Under the pieces are notes generated by a model. That model was not told where the DNA came from, searched no databases, and saw only the letters and a list, made by a program, of their open reading frames with translations. A stretch of 22,147 nucleotides of DNA from Pyropia haitanensis (taxonomy: Eukaryota > Rhodophyta > Bangiophyceae > Bangiales > Bangiaceae), in NCBI GenBank assembly GCA_008729055.1, contig SDUX01000076.1, positions 1-22,147 of the forward strand, in the 5' to 3' direction. This document shows positions 9,831 to 18,097 of this stretch, in pieces; positions within the stretch are counted from its first letter, which is position 1, and each line of letters opens with the position of its first letter. Position numbers and translations under genes: made by a program.

Positions 9831-10290
9831 GCCGCCACCCTCCCGCCATTGCTATGTACAGCGCGGCGCCCCGATCCCGCCAGTCCCACGCGCACCACCT
9901 ACCCGCACGGGCTCCCCCATTGCGTCCGCCCGCCAGAGATGCGCACCGCCCCCGCCTCCGCCGCGTGCTGCCCCCCCCCCCCCCCGTCGCGCGCCGCCTC
10001 TGCCGCCCCCGCCGCCGCGGCGTCGGCCCGCCGCCACCCACGCCAGCCGGCTGCCGCCCTGGTCACCACAACCGTCGCCGCCGCCTCCATCGGCCGGCTG
10101 CCGTTGCCGACGCCGCGGCTGCCCGCCGCCCTAGCCGGAGGCTGCCGCCGCCGCCGGTCGGTCGCCAATCCGGCCGCCAACCAGAGTCGCCGCTGCGGCC
10201 CACCGCCGCTCGCAGGAAGCCGTCGCCTGCTGGCTACCCGGCTGGCGGCCGGTCAGCTGCCACCCCAGCCTCCGCCGCCCCCACCGCGGC

Positions 10291-10321
<31 letters not shown>

Positions 10322-10640
10322 GCCGCCGCCACCGCGGCCGACAGCCGCCCAAGGGCTGCCGCCGCTAGCGGGCTGCCGCCGCGGGCCGGCGGCGGGGCAG
10401 GCCGCCCGCCGGCTGCCGCCCCGCCCGCGCCCTCGCCGCAGCCGCGGGCTGCCGCCCTCCCCCCTTCTGCTTCCACCGCGGCAAGCTACCGCCGACGCAC
10501 GTCGCCGCTCCCTCGCTGCCGCCGCCGCCCCCGGTCGGGGCGACTGGCCACCGCGGGCGCACGGCAGCCATCCCCGCCCGCTACCGCGGGCTGCCGCTCC
10601 TCTTCTTCGCTCCGAGTTGCGGCAGGCTGTCAGCGCCGCG
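9831..10640. repeat. GCC/CGG-rich degenerate simple repeat
   Basis: The stretch is composed of CCG, GCC and GGCTGCCGCC words, with a (CCG)n-like tract at about 10295-10330 and repeated 'GGGCTGCCGCC' words near 10352, 10370 and 10446. All open frames give Ala/Pro/Arg-rich low-complexity products. Confidence 0.65.
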
Positions 10641-10760
10641 CCGCGAGCTGCTATCTTGTCAGTCACCCGGTGACGACAAGTCGCAGGACACAGCCAGAAG
10701 ACGACTGCAAGGCGAAAGGAGAACAACCGGCAATACTACTTGGAACCAAAAGTCTACTCA
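10641..10760. other. Base-balanced left flank of the element
   Basis: A short non-repetitive segment between the GCC-rich DNA and the element. The element could begin somewhat further left than 10761, because weak similarity to the far flank persists for a few bases. No gene seen. Confidence 0.4.
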
Positions 10761-10961
10761 CAGGGGGTACTTGATAGGAAATACAGGCATTGCACGAAAC
10801 TGAATTCATAGAAATCTATACACATCGTACTTGACTAACAACTTGTGGCACATCTCGTAAGTCACATGTGCCACGTGTTTGATATCTCTTCCTCACGTGA
10901 TAGGCTTTCTCACGATCTGAGCCGACCATCCTGGGGAGTGCACGCCGTGCTGGATTGACGA

Positions 10962-11190
10962 GTACAATACTTGACTCGGCAAGTAACCTGGTCAGCGATT
11001 CGCAACTGCTGGGACGCACGCGGCTAAAGCGCCGGCGTCCGACGCCCCCCTTTCCACCCAGCCCTGTCGCGCCGGTCTCTCCAGTTCCCGGCCACCCAGC
11101 AGGCCGGGTGGATACACAGGCCGTTGTTTTTTACTCTATTCAGTTTTGAGTGCGGGTCTGTAGACGTCTGCCGGAGCAGAGCCCCCAACG
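10962..11190 (+). repeat. 229 bp inverted repeat, left copy
   Basis: This pairs with 12277-12505 with equal length and only three mismatches that I can see (about 98.7% identical). It contains CGGCTAAAGCGCCGGCGTCC, GTTGTTTTTTACTCTATTCAG and GTAGACGTCTGCC. Similarity drops sharply at both ends while lower-level homology continues. Confidence 0.95.
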
Positions 11191-11313
11191 TGAGCATTAT
11201 GAGTCTACGTTTTTCAGCAAACGCTCACGGAAAATGTACCTGGTGGCTATGGTGGCGTACAATTGTAAAAAAAACCACACGGGAGTCCACACATGGGTGA
11301 CTGACTGACTTCC

Positions 11314-11973
11314 GATGGGGTGCTAGGCGCTGCGGCGCAGCTGGACACGCCCAGAGCGCCGGTGGGAGTGACAAAAGCTGTGAAGAGAACTTGCTGCACT
11401 ATACAGATCTGACAGGTGTACCTTTTGCATGAGAGCACTGTGGGGCGTTGGACGGTCTGTCGAGGCTACCGGTCCAGAGTGCACACTTCGGGGGCTCGTA
11501 TGACCCGCTTGCCATTGTTTGCAACACTTTGTGAGCACATGCACGTGCTCATCGCCATCGTCTTGGTATTTTGAGAACACTTTGGAAAAAGTTCGCTTGA
11601 CTTGCTGATATGCGTTATAGCGGCGTGTGACGCAGTGCACTAAGAGGTGGTGCATCGGGCGCAATCCCCGCGTGCAGTACGAGTCAACGACCACTCTACG
11701 GACTCTTCTGAAGCGAGCTGGATCGACTAAACCGACGACGCTGAGCACGCGTATATGCTGTAAAAGTGTCCCAAACAATGGGACGTGGGTCCTACAGGCC
11801 CCCAACGAGGCCAGTCTGCGTAGGTAGTCTCGACAGACCGTCGAACGCTCCAGAGGGCTCTCATGCACTAAAAACTACACTCTTCAAGTCCCAATTGTGC
11901 AGCAGACCTGCTCCACTGCTCGTTTGACTCTCACCGGCACATCCAGCTGCGCGACAGTGTCCAACACCCCTCC
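11314..11973. repeat. Diverged inner inverted repeat of the element
   Basis: Left inner arm 11314-11598 aligns to the reverse complement of 11700-11973. Shared blocks include GCGCAGCTGGA, TGCATGAGAG, GACGGTCTGTCGAG, CCATTGTTTG and CGTGCTCA, interrupted by substitutions and small indels. The divergence is much greater than in the 229 bp arms. The central ~100 bp (11599-11699) is the loop. Confidence 0.75.
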
Positions 11974-12343
11974 CTCTGCAGGGATTCAACAACGTCCGGA
12001 CTCAAGGGGGGTCGTCCACCCACTTATAGCAATTGGATGCCACCAGGTGTTATGATAGCCATGCCCCAAATGTCCGTGCAACAAAAGACGATCGTGACAC
12101 TCATGATGGACGGGCGACGCCTTCGAACGCTATCCGTAAACGTACCCGACGGTTGTTGGAGCGTCGACCATTGTAGACCACAAAACGCCTCAGCAGACAC
12201 TGTTTCGCCGTCACCAGCGCCCCCGACTGGCAGAACCGACGGTGGATGGTGAGTGCATTGTGTCCGTCCGTGCGGTCGTTGGGGGCTCTGCTCTGGCAGA
12301 CGTCTACAGACCCGCACTCAAAACTGAATAGAGTAAAAAACAA
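11323..12343 (-). pseudogene. Possible broken transposase-like remnant
   Basis: On the minus strand, an open frame at 12343-12101 ends with a stretch containing CQSGALVTAKQCLLRRF and RRSNNRRVR. Further along, in other frames, come RPPLSPDVVESLQRE (about 12010-11966) and STVCRDYLRRLASLG within the frame 11868-11323. The order and character recall the N-terminal helix-turn-helix region of Tc1/mariner-like transposases, which fits the inverted-repeat context. Frames are interrupted by stops, no DDE catalytic triad is visible, and the resemblance is from memory of family style only. If real it is a non-functional relic. It may equally be chance. Confidence 0.2.
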
Positions 12344-12505
12344 CGGCCTGTGTATCCACCCGGCCTGCTGGGTGGCCGGGAACTGGAGAGACCGGCGCGA
12401 CAGGGCTGGGTGGAAAGGGGGGCGTCGGACGCCGGCGCTTTAGCCGCGTGCGTCCCAGCAGTTGCGAATCGATGACCAGGTTACTTGCCGAGTCAAGTAT
12501 TGTTC
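12277..12505 (-). repeat. 229 bp inverted repeat, right copy
   Basis: Reverse complement of the left copy, with no length difference. The spacer between the two copies is 1086 bp. A hairpin formed by these arms would be very stable. Confidence 0.95.
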
Positions 12506-12701
12506 TCGTCTATCCAGCAATGATGACTTCGGGATGCACTCCTGAATGTGGACGGCTGAGATCGCGTGACAGCCTATCACATCAAGCGTATGGTGCTTTT
12601 GAATTGACGTGATTGCCTCGAGATCTGAGTAATGTCGGAGGTGTATGTGTTGTTCTCTGTTGAAAAATCGCTGTTCGCATTTTTATTCTCAAGTACCTCT
12701 G

Positions 12702-13090
12702 CGTGTGCCACCTGGGTAGCTGGTCGCTTCAGCCGTCTTGCCGTTCATCCCCCTCGCCTCCCACCACCCTTCGTTGTCTGCGTTGGCTGCAGCCAGCGTC
12801 AGGGGCGGAGGCTGACCGCGGCGCCGACGGCAGCCGGCCGCGGCGGTGTCCATGGGGGGGGCCGCAGTGCGCGGCGGCGGCGTCCGGTGGGGGGGCGGCA
12901 GCGCGCGGCAGCTGCGCCCGGCCGCCCCAACCAGCGCCCGGGAAGGCGGCTGGCCGCGGCGGCGGCGGCCGCCGGCCACCGTGGCGTCCGGGGGAAGACC
13001 GTGGTGCGCGGCGGCGGTGTCAGCCCCCCGAGACCGGCGGCGGCAGTGGCGGTAGAGGGCGGCGGAAGCGGCAGACGGCGCTGCCACAAT
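12702..13090. other. GC-rich transition, no gene recognised
   Basis: From about 12790 the sequence becomes CGGCGG-rich, with loosely repeated 'GTGCGCGGCGGCGG' words (about 12867 and 13002). A plus-strand frame starting at 12632 reads into the downstream array and becomes Pro/Arg low complexity, so I do not call it a gene. Confidence 0.45.
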
Positions 13091-14036
13091 GGTAGCGCGG
13101 GTGGAAAGCGACGGCCATTGGCGCCGCCGCCGCAATCGCCTCCGCCTGAGCCGCTGCCGCCATCGCCGCCGGCCGTGCCGCCGCCGCCGCCAACGCCGCC
13201 GCCGCCGACACCGCCGCCCTGGTCGTCGCCGCCGCCGTCGCCACCGCCACCACTGCGCCCCTCCCCTCAGCCCCCGCTCTCCCCTCGCCCTCCACCGCCG
13301 CCCCTCTCCCCCCCCCTCAGTTCGCCACACCCCTCGCGCCCACCACGAAAAAAGAAAAACCACAGCAAAAAAAAACAAAAAAACAGCAACCAAACAGAAG
13401 CAATGGCACGAGCGCCGGCTGCGGGAGAAGCGATGGCTGAGTCAGCTGCCGGCGGTGGCGGCAGAGGCGGCGGCGTGTCGGCGTGCCCCCCCCGAACCCC
13501 AACCCCCACCACCCATGACGCGACGGGGAACCGTCCCAATATGCCCGCCACGTCCGTCGCCACCACCACGTCGCCGCCACCACCACGCCGCCCCCACAAC
13601 CCCAAAACCACCACCGCCCGCCAAAAACCAACCACGCAAGCCACCACCCTACCACCACGACCTCCAAACCTCCACCCCGCCATCTTCAACGCCAACCAAG
13701 CACCCCAACGGCAGCCCCACCCGCCCCGCACTTGTCAGCGCCACCGCAGTCGCCGCCATCGCCTTTGCCGCCGCCGCCGCCGCCGATGCCGCCGCCGCCG
13801 CCGCCGCCGCCGCCGTCGTCGCCGCCGCTGCCGTCGCCGCCGCCGCCGCCGCATCGCCTCCCCCGTCAGCTCCCCCTCGCTCTCGCACCCTCCACTCACG
13901 CCGCCCTCACCCTCGCCCTCACACCCCCCTGCACTCTGTCGCCCTCCCCCCCGAAAAAAAAAAAAAACAACAACACAAAAACACCAACGGCAGAAACAGC
14001 AATGGCAGTAGTGGCGGTCGTAGGTAAAGCAGCGGC
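13091..14036 (+). repeat. Two diverged leading units of the 721 bp array
   Basis: This part shows the array's modules in diverged form. A CCG-rich stretch and A-rich tract (about 13345-13400) end a first unit. A second unit (about 13432-14036) has the G-rich start, CGCGACGGGG segment, CACC-rich middle, CCG run, CCCCGTCAGCTCCCCCTCGC segment and A-run (about 13955-13966). Divergence is concentrated at the array's left edge, as is usual for satellite ends. Confidence 0.75.
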
Positions 14037-14375
14037 AGAGTGAGTGACGACAGCAGGTGGCGGTGGCGGCAGACGCGGCAGAGGGTTGGGGTGGGCCCTC
14101 CCCCCACCCCCCCCCCTCCCAGAACGCGACGGGGCATCCCCCCGAAGTGCCCCGCCACGTCTGTTGCCGCCCCCACCACACCGCCACCACCCCACCGTCA
14201 CCACACCCCGCCACCGCCAGCCCACCACCGCCACGCCGCCACCACCCCCCCCGCCAGCACACCACCCGACAATCACCCTCCCGCCACACCCCCCCCCCCC
14301 CAACAAACTCACCACGCCAGCAATGGGGGCGGGCGGAGCACCCCCCCGGCTGCCCCACCCGCCCCGCACTTGTCA

Positions 14376-14411
<36 letters not shown>

Positions 14412-15096
14412 ACGCCGCCGCCGCCGCGCCGCCGCCGCCGATGCCGCCGCCGCCGTCGCCGCCGCCGCCCTTGTCGCCGCCGCCGCCCTTGCCGCCGCCG
14501 CCGCCGCCGATGCCGCCGCCGCCGCCGCCGCCGCCGTCGTCGCCGCCGCTGCCGTCGCCGCCGCCGCCGCCGCATCGCCTCCCCCGTCAGCTCCCCCTCG
14601 CTCTCGCACCCTCCACTCACGCCGCCCTCACCCTCGCCCTCACACCCCCCTGCACTCTGTCGCCCTCCCCCCCGAAAAAAAAAAAAAACAACAACACAAA
14701 AACACCAACGGCAGAAACAGCAATGGCAGTAGTGGCGGTCGTAGGTAAAGCAGCGGCAGAGTGAGTGACGACAGCAGGTGGCGGTGGCGGCAGACGCGGC
14801 AGAGGGTTGGGGTGGGCCCTCCCCCCACCCCCCCCCCTCCCAGAACGCGACGGGGCATCCCCCCGAAGTGCCCCGCCACGTCTGTTGCCGCCCCCACCAC
14901 ACCGCCACCACCCCACCGTCACCACACCCCGCCACCGCCAGCCCACCACCGCCACGCCGCCACCACCCCCCCCGCCAGCACACCACCCGACAATCACCCT
15001 CCCGCCACACCCCCCCCCCCCCAACAAACTCACCACGCCAGCAATGGGGGCGGGCGGAGCACCCCCCCGGCTGCCCCACCCGCCCCGCACTTGTCA

Positions 15097-15132
<36 letters not shown>

Positions 15133-15820
15133 ACGCCGCCGCCGCAGCGCCGCCGCCGCCGATGCCGCCGCCGCCGTCGCCGCCGCCGCCCTTGTCGCCG
15201 CCGCCGCCCTTGCCGCCGCCGCCGCCGCCGATGCCGCCGCCGCCGCCGCCGCCGCCGTCGTCGCCGCCGCTGCCGTCGCCGCCGCCGCCGCCGCATCGCC
15301 TCCCCCGTCAGCTCCCCCTCGCTCTCGCACCCTCCACTCACGCCGCCCTCACCCTCGCCCTCACACCCCCCTGCACTCTGTCGCCCTCCCCCCCGAAAAA
15401 AAAAAAAAACAACAACACAAAAACACCAACGGCAGAAACAGCAATGGCAGTAGTGGCGGTCGTAGGTAAAGCAGCGGCAGAGTGAGTGACGACAGCAGGT
15501 GGCGGTGGCGGCAGACGCGGCAGAGGGTTGGGGTGGGCCCTCCCCCCACCCCCCCCCCTCCCAGAACGCGACGGGGCATCCCCCCGAAGTGCCCCGCCAC
15601 GTCTGTTGCCGCCCCCACCACACCGCCACCACCCCACCGTCACCACACCCCGCCACCGCCAGCCCACCACCGCCACGCCGCCACCACCCCCCCCGCCAGC
15701 ACACCACCCGACAATCACCCTCCCGCCACACCCCCCCCCCCCCAACAAACTCACCACGCCAGCAATGGGGGCGGGCGGAGCACCCCCCCGGCTGCCCCAC
15801 CCGCCCCGCACTTGTCAGCG

Positions 15821-15854
<34 letters not shown>

Positions 15855-16537
15855 ACGCCGCCGCCGCCGCGCCGCCGCCGCCGATGCCGCCGCCGCCGTC
15901 GCCGCCGCCGCCCTTGTCGCCGCCGCCGCCCTTGCCGCCGCCGCCGCCGCCGATGCCGCCGCCGCCGCCGCCGCCGCCGTCGTCGCCGCCGCTGCCGTCG
16001 CCGCCGCCGCCGCCGCATCGCCTCCCCCGTCAGCTCCCCCTCGCTCTCGCACCCTCCACTCACGCCGCCCTCACCCTCGCCCTCACACCCCCCTGCACTC
16101 TGTCGCCCTCCCCCCCGAAAAAAAAAAAAAACAACAACACAAAAACACCAACGGCAGAAACAGCAATGGCAGTAGTGGCGGTCGTAGGTAAAGCAGCGGC
16201 AGAGTGAGTGACGACAGCAGGTGGCGGTGGCGGCAGAAGCGGCAGAGGGTTGGGGTGGGCCCTCCCCCCACCCCCCCCCTCCCAGAACGCGACGGGGCAT
16301 CCCCCCGAAGTGCCCCGCCACGTCTGTTGCCGCCCCCACCACACCGCCACCACCCCACCGTCACCACACCCCGCCACCGCCAGCCCACCACCGCCACACC
16401 GCCACCACCCCCCCCGCCAGCACACCACCCGACAATCACCCTCCCGCCACACCCCCCCCCCCCAACAAACTCACCACGCCAGCAATGGGGGCGGGCGGAG
16501 CACCCCCCCGGCTGCCCCACCCGCCCCGCACTTGTCA

Positions 16538-16576
<39 letters not shown>

Positions 16577-16990
16577 ACGCCGCCGCCGCCGCGCCGCCCG
16601 CCGCCGATGCCGCCGCCGCCGTCGCCGCCGCCGCCCTTGCCGCCGGCCGCCGCCGCCCCCCTGCCCCCCCGCCGCCCTGCGCCGCCCGCCGCCGATGCCG
16701 CCCCGCCCCCCGCCCCTTCGCCGCCGCCCCCCCGCCCCGCCCCCGCTGCCGCCGCCGCCGCCGCCGCCGCCGTCGTCGCCGCCGCTGCCGTCGCCGCCGC
16801 CGCCGCCGCATCGCCTCCCCCGTCAGCTCCCCCTCGCTCTCGCACCCTCCACTCACGCCGCCCTCACCCTCGCCCTCACACCCCCCTGCACTCTGTCGCC
16901 CTCCCCCCCGAAAAAAAAAAAAAAACAACACAAAACACCAACGGCAGAAACAGCAATGGCAGTAGTGGCGGTCGTAGGTAAAGCAGCGGC
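14037..16990 (+). repeat. 721 bp satellite, four near-identical units
   Basis: The AGAGTGAGTGACGACAGCAG marker begins units at 14037, 14758, 15479 and 16201, giving periods of 721, 721 and 722, and then 790 to the next marker at 16991. Each unit runs as follows: G-rich start, poly-C, GAACGCGACGGGGCATCC, CACC-rich middle, AACAAACTCACCACGCCAGC, (CCG)n with GATG interruptions, CTCCCCCGTCAGCTCCCCC, an A-run of about 14, then ACGGCAGAAACAGCAATGGC. Unit length is not a multiple of three, so successive copies fall in different frames. The same peptides therefore appear in all frames, arguing against coding. Confidence 0.93.
16605..16755 (+). repeat. 68 bp expansion in the CCG segment of unit 4
   Basis: The fourth unit is 790 bp rather than 721. 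The extra sequence lies in the CCG segment and contains CCGGCCGCCGCC, CCCTGCCCCCCCGCCGCC and CCCCGCCCCCCGCCCC, which the other units lack. It looks like local slippage plus new C-run variants. Confidence 0.7.
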
Positions 16991-17325
16991 AGAGTGAGTG
17001 ACGACAGCAGGTGGCGGTGGCGGCAGACGCGGCAGAGGGTTGGGGTGGGCCCTCCCCCCACCCCCCCCTCCCAGAACGCGACGGGGCATCCCCCCGAAGT
17101 GCCCCGCCACGTCTGTTGCCGCCCCCACCACACCGCCACCACCCCACCGTCACCACACCCCGCCACCGCCAGCCCACCACCGCCACACCGCCACCACCCC
17201 CCCCGCCAGCACACCACCCGACAATCACCCTCCCGCCACACCCCCCCCCCCAACAAACTCACCACGCCAGCAATGGGGGCGGGCGGAGCACCCCCCCGGC
17301 TGCCCCACCCGCCCCGCACTTGTCA

Positions 17326-17361
<36 letters not shown>

Positions 17362-18060
17362 ACGCCGCCGCCGCCGCGCCACCGCCGCCGATGCCGCCGC
17401 CGCCGTCGCCGCCGCCGCCCTTGCCGCCGCCGCCGCCGCCGATGCCACCGCTGCCGCCGCCGCCGCCGCCCTTGTCGCCGCCGCCGCCGCCGATGCCGCC
17501 GCCGCCGTCGCCGCCGCCGCCCTTGTCGCCGCCGCCGCCCTTGCCGCCGCCGCCGCTGCCGATGCCGCTGCTGCCGTCGCCGCCGCCGTTGCCGCCGCTG
17601 TCGCCGCCGCCGTCGCCGCCGCCTCCGCCGCCGCCGATGTCGCCCCCGCCGCCGTGCTGCTGCTGTCGTCGCCGCCGCTGCCGCAGCCACCGCCGCCGTA
17701 GCCGCCGCCGCCGTTGCCGCCGCCGCCATCACCGCCACCGCAATCGCCGCCGCCGCTGCCGCCGCCGCCGTCGCCCTCGCCGCCATTGCCGCCGCCGCCG
17801 TTCCGCCGCCGCCCTTGCCGCCGCTGCCGTGCCGCTGCCGCCGCCAACTCTGCCGCCGCCGCCGCCGTTGCCGCCGCCGCTGTTGCCGCCGTCCTTGCTT
17901 CCGCCGTCGCCGCTGCCGCCGCTGCGTTGCCTCTTTCATCCGCTCTGCCCCTCTCTCTCACCCTCCACTCCCACCCCCCTCACCTCTCCCCCAATCAACT
18001 TTTCTGCTGTTGGGGCGGCGACCATCGTCACGAGGGCGCCGCCCCCATCACTACCTGTAA
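16991..18060 (+). repeat. Terminal unit of the 721 bp array with expanded CCG tract
   Basis: The unit begins normally, but its CCG segment extends from about 17330 to 17935, built from sub-repeats such as GATGCCGCCGCCGCCGTCGC and CCGCCCTTGTCGCC. Divergence increases rightwards. A diverged form of the post-CCG segment follows (about 17930-18000, CACCCTCCACTC), but the poly-A tract is missing and the sequence passes into a short unique bridge before the 219 bp satellite. Confidence 0.8.
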
Positions 18061-18097
18061 AGCCATACTGATGTCACACCACAGAATACATGAGACC
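18061..18097. other. Short bridge between two satellites
   Basis: A few dozen base-balanced bases (GATGTCACACCACAG) separate the arrays. No feature recognised. Confidence 0.4.

Larger units (their letters stand above)
10761..12701. mobile_element. Long inverted-repeat DNA element (~1.94 kb)
   Basis: The two halves are inverted, diverged copies of each other almost end to end. Outer arms (10761-10961 and 12506-12701) begin with a shared CAG(R)GGTACTTGA-like end. A 229 bp segment is nearly identical. Inner arms (about 11314-11598 and 11700-11973) are diverged but alignable. The centre is near 11600-11700. The right half carries about 180 bp more than the left, between the 229 bp segment and the inner arm. 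Base composition is near balanced, in contrast with the GC-rich repeats on both sides. Long terminal inverted repeats fit a fold-back or other TIR-type DNA transposon. The 8 bp flanks (10753-10760 and 12702-12709) do not match, so the exact ends and target-site duplication are unresolved, and I do not assign a superfamily. Confidence 0.7.

Noticed and set aside
10753..12709. 8 bp target-site duplication typical of hAT elements, given the CAG-type ends
   Set aside because: The flanking octamers do not match, so a hAT assignment is unsupported.
14030..14062. Splice donor/acceptor-like GTAGGTAAAG and ACAGCAGGTGG in each 721 bp unit
   Set aside because: The words match splice consensus loosely but lie in a satellite with no supporting exon, and could arise by chance.
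14040..16207. Repeated 230-240 codon Pro/Arg/Ala-rich open frames
   Set aside because: They are the 721 bp unit read in all frames. 721 is not a multiple of three, and the same peptides appear in different frames of successive units.
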